From Actinomadura mexicana (GTDB taxonomy: Bacteria > Actinomycetota > Actinomycetes > Streptosporangiales > Streptosporangiaceae): DNA of 64,000 nt. Location: assembly GCF_900188105.1 (NCBI RefSeq), contig NZ_FZNP01000004.1, positions 310,001-374,000 on the forward strand. Reading direction: 5' to 3'. Below the pieces are notes generated by a model that did no database searches, was not told the origin of the DNA, and saw only the letters and a list, made by a program, of their open reading frames with translations. Each line of letters starts with the position of its first letter. The first letter of the stretch is position 1. Below are positions 8,533 to 16,659 of the stretch, piece after piece. The position numbers and the translations under genes are program-made.

Positions 8533-9564
8533 TCACACGTGGTCGGTGTTGACGGGGACATCGACGGAACCGTCGATGATCTTCTGCTCGGTCTCGCCGA
8601 TCTTCTGGAACGCCGAGTCCAGGTCCGGGGCCCCGGCACCGGCCCGGAACATCTTGGCGCGTTCCAGGAAGGTGCCGTCGTCGGCGAGACCCGCTTCGCT
8701 GCCACCGGGCTTCCAGGTCCCGTCGGCGATGGTGAGCACCCGCTTGGCCATGGTGGCGCCGTAGTGCTGCGACGCGACAGCGATCACGCTGGTGGCGGTC
8801 TGGGCGCTCTCCACGTTGTCGTAGATGACGAAGGTCTTGGCCTGGTCGGCGGCCTTCACGACACCGACCGAGGAGCCGCCCGCGTAGGCGAGGACCACGT
8901 CGACCTTGTTGTTGAACATGGTTTGGGCGATCTGCTGGCCCTTCACCGGGTCGCCGAACGACCCGACGAACGCGCTCTTGACGGCGATGTCGGCACGGGT
9001 GGCCTTGGCCCCCGCCTCGAAGGCGTGGTAGTCGGCGTTCAGCGAGGGGATCGCGGTTCCGCCGATGAACCCCACGACGCCCGTCTTCGACACGGTGGCG
9101 GCCAGCACGCCGGCCAGGTACGAGGGGCCCTGCGTGTCGAACGAGACCGTCTGGACGTTCGGCATCTCTGGCTTGTACGGGTCGGAGTAGATGTGCACGA
9201 ACCTGGTCTTGGGGAAGTCGGGCGCCACGGTCTTGAGCACCTGCGTGAAGTCCGAGAACGACACGACGATCACCGGCGTCCCCGACTGGGCCAGGCTGCG
9301 CAGCGTCGACTCGTGCGAGGAGGGGTCGGGCGCGGCCACGTGGCGGGTGGTGTAGCCGGCCGCCTTCAGCGTGTTCAGACCGGCGATCAGGTTGTCGGTC
9401 GGCCCTCCGTCCCCGGCCTTCTGCGGGGTGACGAGCGCCACCGACTTCTCGTCTCCGCCTTTCCGCTGGTCTCCGGTCCCGCATCCGGTGAGCGCGAGAG
9501 CCGATGCCAGGCTCGCGGCGACGAGGAAACGACGGCGGTTCAGCGGCCCTGTTCCGAGACGCAT
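8533..9564 (-). CDS. BMP family ABC transporter substrate-binding lipoprotein
   Basis: A 343-residue secreted lipoprotein. The N-terminus has twin arginines (NRRRFLVAAS), a hydrophobic core and a lipobox ALTGC, so export by Tat and lipid anchoring are likely. The mature part resembles the BMP/PnrA family, with GPSYLAGVLAATVSKTG and VGFIGGTAIPSLN and a conserved acidic/aromatic ligand pocket layout. This protein captures the solute for the downstream permeases. It is the first gene of the operon. The ATG at 9562-9564 has GGAG eight bases upstream, and the in-frame extension upstream is not protein-like. The solute cannot be assigned from sequence. Confidence 0.88.
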   Translation of the reverse strand: MRLGTGPLNRRRFLVAASLASALALTGCGTGDQRKGGDEKSVALVTPQKAGDGGPTDNLIAGLNTLKAAGYTTRHVAAPDPSSHESTLRSLAQSGTPVIVVSFSDFTQVLKTVAPDFPKTRFVHIYSDPYKPEMPNVQTVSFDTQGPSYLAGVLAATVSKTGVVGFIGGTAIPSLNADYHAFEAGAKATRADIAVKSAFVGSFGDPVKGQQIAQTMFNNKVDVVLAYAGGSSVGVVKAADQAKTFVIYDNVESAQTATSVIAVASQHYGATMAKRVLTIADGTWKPGGSEAGLADDGTFLERAKMFRAGAGAPDLDSAFQKIGETEQKIIDGSVDVPVNTDHV

Positions 9565-9673
9565 AACAGGCTCCGTTCTGTCGGCCCGTTCACCGACACG
9601 GTCCTTCGTCCGCCGGGTCCTGCGCCCGACGGTTCTGCGAAGGTACACGGCTGTCATCTTGGTGTCTAGAGGA

Positions 9674-9696
9674 TGTATGCATAACAATCAGTACGC
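9674..9696. promoter_or_regulatory. Candidate operator/promoter of the transporter operon
   Basis: The 212-base gap between the BMP gene and the capA-like gene holds an AT-rich island in otherwise GC-rich DNA. Within it GCATAAC, three bases, then CAGTACGC (9679-9696) is closely matched in reverse complement at the MocR regulator start and more loosely at 10961-10980. The overlapping ATGTATGCAT is also found at the regulator start. It lies about 110 bases upstream of the BMP start codon. I read it as the binding site of the MocR regulator, which is an inference from the repeated motif only. Confidence 0.45.
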
Positions 9697-9776
9697 TTGC
9701 TCTGGAACACCTTGCTGCGGCAGACAAAGTGGCCGTGCCCGCGGGGTGTCGTACCGGCGGGCACGGCGGGCGGGAT

Positions 9777-10835
9777 TCAGCCGGTGACGGTCACGCGAGC
9801 GCCGTCGAACGCGACGACGGTGTCGAGATCCGCCGATTCGACGGCCAGCCGGTACGCGATACGGCGGGCGTTCTCCGGGTCCGCCAGGACGGGGAGCCCG
9901 TGGTCGGCCGTCATGATCGGCACCAGCGACACCCGCGGGACGTCTTCGCCGGCCAGGTCGACGACCGTGATGAAGGCGTCCCGGCTGAAGGCGTCGTAGA
10001 TCGCCTCGATCTCCGGGGTGATGTTCTCCCTCGGCTGCTGGGCGACGAAGTTGCCCGGGCTGTACACGATGACCCGGTCCCGGTACACCTCCACCCCCTG
10101 CGGGGAGTGCACGTGATGGCCGAGGACGAGGTCGGCCCCCGCGTCCACGAGCGCATGTCCGAACACCCGCTGGTACTCGGCGCGCGCGCTGCCGAACCCG
10201 AATCCCCAGTGCACGGTGACCACCACGACGTCGACGCGCTCCCGCAACTCCCGCACGCGGCCCATGGCCCGCTCGTAGTCGGCCGCGCGTACCCGAGTGC
10301 GGATGACTGGGGGCACGCCCGGTTCCTCCAGTTGGAACTCCCCGTTCACCACCCACTCGGTCTCCACGTGCACGGGAGAGACGCCCGGCTTGGACGGGCC
10401 GGCCGCGGCCCCCAGCGGAAGCAGGCAGGACCAGGCGAGGATCCCCACGCGGCGGCCGGCGATCTCCAGGACGGCGGCCTCCTCGGCGGCCGCGAGATCC
10501 TCTCCCGCACCGATCGCCGTCACTCCCACCGAGCGCAGTCTCCGCACGGTGTCGTCCAGGGCGTCCCAGCCGTAGTCGGAACTGTGGTTGTTGGCGAGCG
10601 TCGCCACCCTCAGGTTGAAGGCGGCCAGCTCATGGACGAGTTCCGGACGCGCTCGGAAGTTGAGGATCCGGTCGGAGGGGTGACCCCGGTCGGAGAAGGG
10701 CAGCTCGACGCTCGACAGGACGCACGACGATGCTCCGAGCACCTCCTGAAGTGCGGTGAAGCCGGGGTCGGCGGGCACCTCGGCCAGGGACTTGGTGAGA
10801 ACGATGTCACCGGTGGCGGTCAGATGGGAGATCAC
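9777..10835 (-). CDS. CapA-family metallophosphoesterase-like protein
   Basis: A 352-residue protein with the CapA (PGA_cap) pattern: TATGDIVLTKS at the N-terminus, LSSVELPFSDR, LATLANNHSSDYGWDALDDT, VVTVHWGFGFG, LVLGHHVHSPQG and IVYSPGNFV. These supply the metal-binding Asp/Asn/His positions of calcineurin-type phosphoesterases. No signal peptide or membrane anchor is seen, unlike CapA of poly-glutamate synthesis, so a cytoplasmic enzyme acting on a small molecule is more likely. The start chosen is the GTG at 10833-10835, 11 bases after AGGAAGG. It is separated from the transporter operon by about 210 bases with its own candidate operator, so it is probably co-regulated and not in the same transcript. 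Confidence 0.8.
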   Translation of the reverse strand: MISHLTATGDIVLTKSLAEVPADPGFTALQEVLGASSCVLSSVELPFSDRGHPSDRILNFRARPELVHELAAFNLRVATLANNHSSDYGWDALDDTVRRLRSVGVTAIGAGEDLAAAEEAAVLEIAGRRVGILAWSCLLPLGAAAGPSKPGVSPVHVETEWVVNGEFQLEEPGVPPVIRTRVRAADYERAMGRVRELRERVDVVVVTVHWGFGFGSARAEYQRVFGHALVDAGADLVLGHHVHSPQGVEVYRDRVIVYSPGNFVAQQPRENITPEIEAIYDAFSRDAFITVVDLAGEDVPRVSLVPIMTADHGLPVLADPENARRIAYRLAVESADLDTVVAFDGARVTVTG

Positions 10836-11140
10836 GGGCGGCGCCTTCCTGTACTGCGGATGGTCGCCGTACCGGCACGCACCGTCGAAACGGCGGTCGC
10901 CTCCGGCATTGCCGGACCAGGCGGTACGGCGATGAGGGCGGGCGCCACGGTGCCACGATCGCATAACGCAGTCAATACGTTACGGGCACAATCAGCAAGG
11001 ATTTGGCCCTCTCCGTGGTTGCAGCCCGCGCTGGGCAGACCTCCGCAGGGCGGGGGCCCTCATCCATGAAAGCCATAGCGCTGGGGGCTTACAGGAGACA
11101 TCGGATGCTGACACATCGCGGCTAGCCCGCCGCCAGTAAT
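10836..11140. promoter_or_regulatory. Divergent control region between capA-like gene and MocR gene
   Basis: No gene is visible in this stretch. On its minus strand TTGACT is followed by an AT-rich segment. The motif GCATAAC, five bases, CAATACG at 10961-10980 resembles the sites at 9679-9696 and 11141-11163. I interpret it as a third, weaker copy of the same operator, controlling the capA-like gene. The rest of the region is GC-rich with no clear structure. Confidence 0.4.
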
Positions 11141-11163
11141 GCGTACTGGTAAAATGTATGCAT
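11141..11163 (+). promoter_or_regulatory. Putative autoregulatory operator and leaderless promoter of the MocR gene
   Basis: The sequence GCGTACTG, eight bases, TATGCAT is the reverse complement match of the site upstream of the BMP gene. It runs into the start codon of the regulator. A -10-like TAAAAT at 11150-11155 is six bases before the ATG at 11162. There is no Shine-Dalgarno sequence, so a leaderless transcript repressed or activated by its own product is a reasonable reading. No clear -35 element is seen. Confidence 0.4.
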
Positions 11164-12700
11164 GATGCTTGAGGTGCAACGGCGGATAGCGACCCTGCGA
11201 GACTCATCGGGCAACGGGCGCCCGCTCTATGAACGGGTCGCGCACGAGATGTCGCAGGCGATCCGGACGGGCGAGCTGCGCCCCGGTGAGCGGTTGCCGT
11301 CCGTCCGGCAACTGGCGACCGACCTCGGCCTCAGCGTCACGACCGTCATGAGCGTGTACGCCCGGCTCGGTGACCTCGGCCTGGTCCACGGAGAGGCCGG
11401 CCGCGGCACGTTCGTCAGCGAGGCCCCCGACCTCCCCAAAACGGCGGCCCCCACCCGCGGCGGCGAGCCCGTGGGACCCACCCGCGGAGGTAGCGCCTGG
11501 CGACGCCAGGTCCTCGCCCAGACCGAGGCGCGGTTGACGCAAAGCCACCCCGCCGCGAGGGACCTCACCCGCGGCGGCCCCGACCCGCGGCTGCTTCCGC
11601 TGGCCGTCGTCAAGCGCGCCTACCGGGATGTCGCCGCCCGGTTGCGCGCGCAGGACCTGGAGTACCCGGCGACGCTGAGCACCGAGCCGGAACTGGCCGA
11701 TGCGCTCGCCAAACGGCTCACCCACGACGGGATCGAGACCGATACCGACGACCTGCTCATCGCCAGTTCCACGCAGCAGTTCCTGGCGCTGCTCGCCGTG
11801 CTGCTGAAACGGCGCTCCCCCGGCGAGACCGCCCTGGTGGCCGTTGAGGAGCCCGGCTATCAGACCGCCATGGACACCCTCGAATTCCACGGGCTGGGGC
11901 TCGTCCCCATGCCCCTGGACGAGGCGGGAGCTACAGTCGAGGGACTGCGCGCCGCCATCGACGCGGGTGTCTTGGCCGTACTGTTCACCCCGCGCGCCCA
12001 TAGTCCGACCGGGTGCTGCTGGACCGCCCAGCGCCGGCGCGCGCTGGCAGACGCCCTCGCCTCCCATCCCGACGTCTGGATCATCGAGGACGATCAGTTC
12101 GCCGAGGCCGCGACCGTGCGACCGGGCTCGCTGTACACCGATCCCCGACTGCGGGACCGCGTCGTCTACCTCCGTTCGTTCTCCAAGTCCATCGCCCCTG
12201 ACATGCGCCTTTCGATGGCCCTCGCCAGGCAGCCGATCCGGCATCCCCTCACGCTGGCCAAGTCCTTCGCCGACGGATGGACGTCCCGCACGTCCCAGCG
12301 CGTACTGGCGGCGACGCTCACCGACCCCCGCCTCGACGAACTTCTCACGGAGGCCCGCACCGAGTACACGCGCCGCCGGACCGCTGTGCAGGAGGCCGTC
12401 CAGCAGGTAGGCGCCTCCCAGCAGATCGGTCTGTTCGTCCCCGAGTACGACACTGACGGTCTGCACGTCTGGGTCACGCTCCCCGGTGGTTGTGATGCCG
12501 ATCGGGTGGTAGAAGCCACGGCGCAGCGAGGGTTCTTGCTGGCAGCCGGGCAGCCCTTCTTCCTGTCCCCTGGCCACCAGCGCCACCTGCGGATCAACGC
12601 GGGCGCACTTCCCACAGAGCACGCCCCGCAGCTCGCTGCCGCGATCGGCGAGGCCGTTGTCGGCCTGATGGGTCAGCCCACCGCCCTGCTCACGCCCTGA
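11162..12700 (+). CDS. MocR/PdxR-type regulator (GntR HTH fused to aminotransferase domain)
   Basis: A 512-residue chimera. Residues 20-95 form a GntR winged helix (PLYERVAHEM, GERLPSVRQLATDLGLS, GLVHGEAGRGTFV). Residues about 120-500 form a fold-type I aminotransferase domain with PRAHSPTGCCW, IIEDDQFAE and the PLP-lysine motif RSFSKSIAPDMR. MocR proteins sense PLP-bound amino compounds and control a nearby operon, here most likely the divergent transporter/catabolic genes. The usual HNPTG motif reads HSPTG, replacing an asparagine that normally contacts PLP, so ligand handling may differ. The first ATG (11162) directly follows the AT-rich promoter and has no ribosome site. A second ATG follows immediately at 11165. 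Confidence 0.9.
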   Translation: MMLEVQRRIATLRDSSGNGRPLYERVAHEMSQAIRTGELRPGERLPSVRQLATDLGLSVTTVMSVYARLGDLGLVHGEAGRGTFVSEAPDLPKTAAPTRGGEPVGPTRGGSAWRRQVLAQTEARLTQSHPAARDLTRGGPDPRLLPLAVVKRAYRDVAARLRAQDLEYPATLSTEPELADALAKRLTHDGIETDTDDLLIASSTQQFLALLAVLLKRRSPGETALVAVEEPGYQTAMDTLEFHGLGLVPMPLDEAGATVEGLRAAIDAGVLAVLFTPRAHSPTGCCWTAQRRRALADALASHPDVWIIEDDQFAEAATVRPGSLYTDPRLRDRVVYLRSFSKSIAPDMRLSMALARQPIRHPLTLAKSFADGWTSRTSQRVLAATLTDPRLDELLTEARTEYTRRRTAVQEAVQQVGASQQIGLFVPEYDTDGLHVWVTLPGGCDADRVVEATAQRGFLLAAGQPFFLSPGHQRHLRINAGALPTEHAPQLAAAIGEAVVGLMGQPTALLTP

Positions 12701-13158
12701 CTCGGCAACCGACCGGACCCTGCCGCCGACCCGCGTCCTCGATACCGGCCGATGACAGCGAAGCGCGAAAGCCTGGGGACGGTGGCTCCCCGATACGGTT
12801 CCCCTGACTCCATGGCCAGATTGGGGGCCTACTACACCGCCCAGGCTCCGGTCGGGTGCGCGGTCACTTCGGCCAGATGCAGCCTGCGGGTGCCGTGCTC
12901 GATGAACACCAGCCCGCTTGAGCAGGACCGTCTCCACCGAATCCAGGCGAGGTTCTCAAGAAAGTCCAGTGCAGCTTCCGCCACCGAACTCGGCCGACCA
13001 GGACGACACGGTCACGATGATCGACCATCGGTGTGAGCGCTTCGGGAATCTGCGAAGCGCACAGTGGCTCCCCCCGCTGGCTCCCGAGACTACGAAGCGC
13101 TCATCGGGACACACGAGATCACGCCGCGGACAACGCTCTGACCTTCGGAAAACTTGGC
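12701..13158. other. Gene-free stretch with decayed repeat
   Basis: No protein-like frame is seen. The last 130 bases (from about 13030) are a decayed copy of the repeat found at 31.4 and 48.0 kb, recognisable by GCGCTTCGGGAA, CTGCGAAGCG, GGCTCCCGAGACTACGAAG and CACACGAGATC. It leads straight into the tRNA-like segment at 13159. This marks the boundary between the orderly operon region to the left and the mosaic region to the right. Confidence 0.6.
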
Positions 13159-13200
13159 GTGGGTGATACTGGGTTCGAAGCAGTGACCTCTTCGGTGTGA
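13159..13200 (-). repeat. tRNA-Val(CAC) 3'-half fragment, copy 1 (degenerate)
   Basis: Read on the minus strand this is the anticodon loop (TCACAC, anticodon CAC), the anticodon stem 3' strand CGAAG, the variable loop, a T arm around TTCGAAC and an acceptor strand TATCACCCAC. The 5' half of the tRNA is absent. Compared with copies 2-4 the T stem has a mismatch (CTGC against CCAGT) and the acceptor has one change. The right flank (to about 13310) matches the right flank of copy 2, while the left flank matches the left flank of copies 3 and 4. Confidence 0.75.
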
Positions 13201-13584
13201 ACACGATCAATCAAGGCCGCAGCAAGCCGCCTCTCGACATCGTCGCAGGTCAGACGACATCTTTCAGCACAGCACAGCGCACATCAGGGCAGATCAAGTC
13301 CACTGCGCTCCCCCCAGATAGCGCGCTGCTTCTGTCACCGGCGCGTGGCCGACCGCAGCCGACCGCGAAGGTGGCTTACCGTGACAGTCCACGAGCAGGC
13401 GCTCTCCGATGGGGCACCAGGCAGCGTCAGGTAACCAGTGGTGCCGCTTGGCGCAGCAGAGGATTAAGGCGAGTCAAAGGTCATTTCAAGCGCGGCCTCG
13501 CGTGTCGTGGAAGCCGGGTAATCATCCACCCCACCCGCACTTCCGGGGCGATCATCACTTTATAAAATCACCTTCCCCGAAGGC
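13201..13584. other. Gene-free stretch, right flank of copy 1
   Basis: The first about 110 bases parallel the sequence to the right of the tRNA-like copy at 18.1 kb (shared words AATCAAGGCC or ATCAAGGCC, GTCGCAGGTCA or GCCGCAGGTCA, CATCTTTCA, CAGCGCA). No convincing gene, promoter or terminator is visible in the remainder. Confidence 0.5.
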
Positions 13585-14031
13585 TCAGTCAAAGAATTCC
13601 GCGGTCAACTCCACAGCGCTATGGCTTAGCGGAGATTCTTCGACCATGACCACGACACGACGTGACGCCACTGGGCGTTCGTAGACGTTGGAGTCCATTC
13701 CCGCACCATATCGTTCGACTAGCGCAGCCGTCGCCGGCCTCCAAGGTGAAACGAAAAAACCCTTCACTACGCCAGCCCGACTGACGCCTTCTCGAAAACT
13801 GACAGTCAATGTCGGACTGTCACCGGAATCACATCCGTCGAGTCGCTCGATTGAGCCGATATCACCTCGTGGGATGAACGGAATCACGGCACCTTCAAGT
13901 TGCTGAAGAACCTTTTTCGCATCCTTGCCGCACCGAAGATTGACCGGCTGTGTTAGGCCACACCCCGGCAGGGTTTGAACCAGCAGAACCGAAGCTACCA
14001 GCCCCCGAGGAAGGGCGCGTTTGGCAGACAT
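13585..14031 (-). CDS. Small putative lipoprotein, candidate immunity partner of RHS locus A
   Basis: A 148-residue protein with an N-terminal hydrophobic segment ending in LPGC, a plausible though not ideal lipobox, then a soluble domain with several cysteines (CGKDAKK, DGCDSGD). I recognise no family. It starts 111 bases after the stop of the RHS toxin gene on the same strand, with AAGGACGG before the ATG at 14029-14031. It therefore occupies the usual immunity-gene position, and a membrane-attached outer-face immunity protein is a reasonable hypothesis. Base composition is lower in GC than the core operon, as is common for toxin/immunity modules. Confidence 0.6.
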   Translation of the reverse strand: MSAKRALPRGLVASVLLVQTLPGCGLTQPVNLRCGKDAKKVLQQLEGAVIPFIPRGDIGSIERLDGCDSGDSPTLTVSFREGVSRAGVVKGFFVSPWRPATAALVERYGAGMDSNVYERPVASRRVVVMVEESPLSHSAVELTAEFFD

Positions 14032-14142
14032 CGAAGAACCGTCCTTGCTATTCGGTGAGACAGTCGCATCCCATCGTTCCGCACGCCCTTGCGCCAGGAG
14101 CGCGGTACGGGTCGGCCGAGCTTGGGCCGCTCCGATGCGTCG

Positions 14143-16266
14143 CTACATTAGATAGCCGTAACGATAGTACCAGTATCCATAATATCTGAGGAGGTAGAAG
14201 ACGCCGTTAGCTCCCCAGTAGTAGTTGAACACCCGCAATGTGCCCCGATAGGCGCGCGCGAACCACCGGGCTATGAAGTTATTGTATCGATCCTTCGCCG
14301 TATCATTGCCGGACTCGTAGATCTCATGAGCGTCTCCGATCAGCTTCGCTGCCCTGTAGCCCAGATAGAACGTGAGGCTACCCTGCCAGATAAAATGACG
14401 AACGGCGTTGGTAATTCCACTGCCCCCCAGCCCCTTTGACCATTTAGCAGCATTTACCGATATACTGACCGCCTTGATACATGAACCGAATCCCAGGCGC
14501 ATGCAGACACCGCTTTCGATGAAGTGCCGAAAGAGCTTTCGCCAAGAGATTCTGCCGTCGAGGTCGGTGCAGTTGACCGGGTCCGCGGTGCAGTATTCGT
14601 AGGCGTTTTCGTTTCCGCCGTGCACGGGATCGGTTTGCAGGAAGCGGCCAGTGTTGGGGTCGTAGAGACGAACGCCCATGAGCGACACCCCGGTGAGGGT
14701 TTCGCTAGAGCGTTGGTACCCGCCGAGCCAGCCATAGCGGATGGATGGCGAGCCCTGGCGTTGGTTGCCGTATTCGTCGGTGTCGATGACAGTCGGCGCT
14801 TGGCCGGCGTCTAGTGGCACGATGACCGCGACGTGGCCGCGCAGGGTGTTCAGATAGAGTGCGGTACCTCCAGTCTTGGCGGTGGTGGCGGCCAGTTCGC
14901 CGGTGAGCCCGACGATGTTCCTGCTGATGGCGCCAGTGGCGGTGTTCTCAACGATCCAGCGGGGCCTGTCGGAGTCGTCTCCGTAGTGGGTGAGCTTTGC
15001 CTCGAGCTGGTTCCAAGTGCCAGACGTGTTCGTCTCGGTGGTCCATGACCGATAGCGCATCGCTGCATCCAGTTGCCAGGTCCTGCGCTGGTTCCCGGCG
15101 GTCTGCTGGCGGACCAGATCGTTGGCGTAGTAGGAGTAGCCAGCACCGCCGGGCAGAGAGATGGTGCGACCGAAGGCATCGTAGGCGTAGCCGCTGTTGA
15201 CCAGCCGGTCGGCGGAGTCGTAGGTGGAGGTCAGGCTTGTTCCTCCACTGGCAGGGCAGTCGATCCCCGGCTCGCTGACCAGAGTTCTCAGCAGGTTCCG
15301 GTTGGTGTTGTCGTCGAAACCGTACGAGCGACGGTTGCAGATGTTGTCCGTGGTGTCCTCAGCCTGGATGAGGCGGCCCAGCTTGTCGTACCGGTACGTC
15401 TGCTGTGTGACGCCGCCGGGTGTGCCAACCCGCGTGGTGGCCTGCCCGAAGATAGAGACTGTCTGGGTGTCGCTGGCCACGATCATGCCGTCGCTGTTGC
15501 GGGTATAGGAGCGTGCGACGGGGTTTCCGGCGGTGTCGGTGGTGGTGGTCGTGGTGTATCCGCCGGGAAGTGTCTGCTCGTACACTCGCCCGTCCGCGTC
15601 GTACCGGCCGCTGAAGGTACCGGCGACTGAGTCAGTGATCGCGGTTGGCACACCGCGGGGGTCTACCGCGGTGTCGTAGGTGTAGGTGGTGGTGGACGGT
15701 GCCGAGTCGGTCACCTTGACCGGGCGGCCCAGCCGATCGTACTCGGCCTTGGTCATGCCGCCGTCGGCATCGGTGTACGACGTCTGCCGGCCGAGCTTGT
15801 CGTAGCTGCGGGTGATCGTTCCACCGGTCCGGGAAGCGCTGGTCGTGGTCAGCCCTGTGACGCTGTCATAAGTGGTCGTAGTTTCGGGAACCGCCGCGCC
15901 CAACCCGCCCGAGACGGTGGTCTTGACAGGCCGCCCGGCATCGTCGTGAGTCGTAGGCCGAGTCGCACCGTTGGCGGTCTCGGTGACGGTCGTGGGCTGC
16001 CCGTACAGTCCGTATTCGGTGCGGGTGGTCGGCAGCTCTGATGGATTGGAGCCACCGCCGGTGATCACTCCGGCCGGTCCGGTCGTGCAACTTCGAACCA
16101 TCTTCTGGCCAACAGTGGACCTGGAAGACGTCGCGCTCCGCGACTCAACCGAAACGAGCCGTTGTTGGTCGTCTACGACCCCACATCTCGTGCGACAGCC
16201 CACCCGGCTGCGGCACTTGCACCTCGTCAGCTGGGCAAGTCCATGGCAGCGCTGACATAACAACAA
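14143..16266 (-). CDS. RHS/YD-repeat protein, locus A, N-terminally truncated, DUF6973-like tip
   Basis: From about residue 70 the protein is a run of YD repeats (RYDKLGRLIQAEDTT, YDSADRLVNSGYAYDAFG) leading to the RHS core GVRLYDPNTGRFLQTDPVHG. After DPVNCTDLDG comes a 140-residue variable tip with NAVRH, GDAHEIYESGND and DRYNNF, then an aromatic-rich tail. The tip resembles the DUF6973 toxin-associated domain in its His, GDAHE and D-NN pattern, and I name it from memory only. A normal actinomycete RHS protein is about 2000 residues with a signal peptide. This one lacks them, and its first 65 codons do not look like RHS sequence, so it is a C-terminal toxin cassette left by recombination. 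It may be unexpressed. Confidence 0.75.
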   Translation of the reverse strand: MLLCQRCHGLAQLTRCKCRSRVGCRTRCGVVDDQQRLVSVESRSATSSRSTVGQKMVRSCTTGPAGVITGGGSNPSELPTTRTEYGLYGQPTTVTETANGATRPTTHDDAGRPVKTTVSGGLGAAVPETTTTYDSVTGLTTTSASRTGGTITRSYDKLGRQTSYTDADGGMTKAEYDRLGRPVKVTDSAPSTTTYTYDTAVDPRGVPTAITDSVAGTFSGRYDADGRVYEQTLPGGYTTTTTTDTAGNPVARSYTRNSDGMIVASDTQTVSIFGQATTRVGTPGGVTQQTYRYDKLGRLIQAEDTTDNICNRRSYGFDDNTNRNLLRTLVSEPGIDCPASGGTSLTSTYDSADRLVNSGYAYDAFGRTISLPGGAGYSYYANDLVRQQTAGNQRRTWQLDAAMRYRSWTTETNTSGTWNQLEAKLTHYGDDSDRPRWIVENTATGAISRNIVGLTGELAATTAKTGGTALYLNTLRGHVAVIVPLDAGQAPTVIDTDEYGNQRQGSPSIRYGWLGGYQRSSETLTGVSLMGVRLYDPNTGRFLQTDPVHGGNENAYEYCTADPVNCTDLDGRISWRKLFRHFIESGVCMRLGFGSCIKAVSISVNAAKWSKGLGGSGITNAVRHFIWQGSLTFYLGYRAAKLIGDAHEIYESGNDTAKDRYNNFIARWFARAYRGTLRVFNYYWGANGVFYLLRYYGYWYYRYGYLM

Positions 16267-16659
16267 GAATCCGGAACGGCAGAATGTGGGCCTTCGTGAA
16301 CAGGACCGGCCCTTTTACTTAGGCACGTACACCTAGAGTGGGGAATGACCGACGGACAGCAACCAGACGATATGGGACGCAAGTCTTCCGGCGGGTTAGT
16401 AGAGCGCGGACTTGGCGAACCTGACTGGCGTCAGCGTCAGTCATGTTCGCCAAGCTGCCGTCCGCGGATGCCTGCGACTGCCGGGCTCTCGTTGATGTCC
16501 TCCGTGATCAGCTCGCAGATGAACACGGCCAGCGTGATGAACACCCGGACTGCCGGGACCAGCCGCCAGGCCGACCACCCGGCCCGGGCCGGGTGGGCGC
16601 CCGCGGCCGTCAGACCGACGCGCTTGATAGGACGAACGAAGGTTCATCTCCTCTTGGAG
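16267..16659. other. Gene-poor stretch with a short membrane-like remnant
   Basis: No full gene is seen. On the minus strand (about 16438-16640) a frame encodes a hydrophobic segment, VFITLAVFICELITED, followed by a polar tail ending at 16438. It is closed upstream by a stop and has no good start, so it may be the end of a lost small membrane protein. The join with the RHS fragment lies at about 16.1-16.27 kb. Confidence 0.35.

Noticed and set aside
5608..8552. Two long plus-strand open frames opposite the permease and ATPase genes
   Set aside because: Both mirror well-supported minus-strand genes and contain no domain.
11204..12937. 577-codon minus-strand frame opposite the MocR regulator
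   Set aside because: Shadow of the regulator gene; no motif and no ribosome site.
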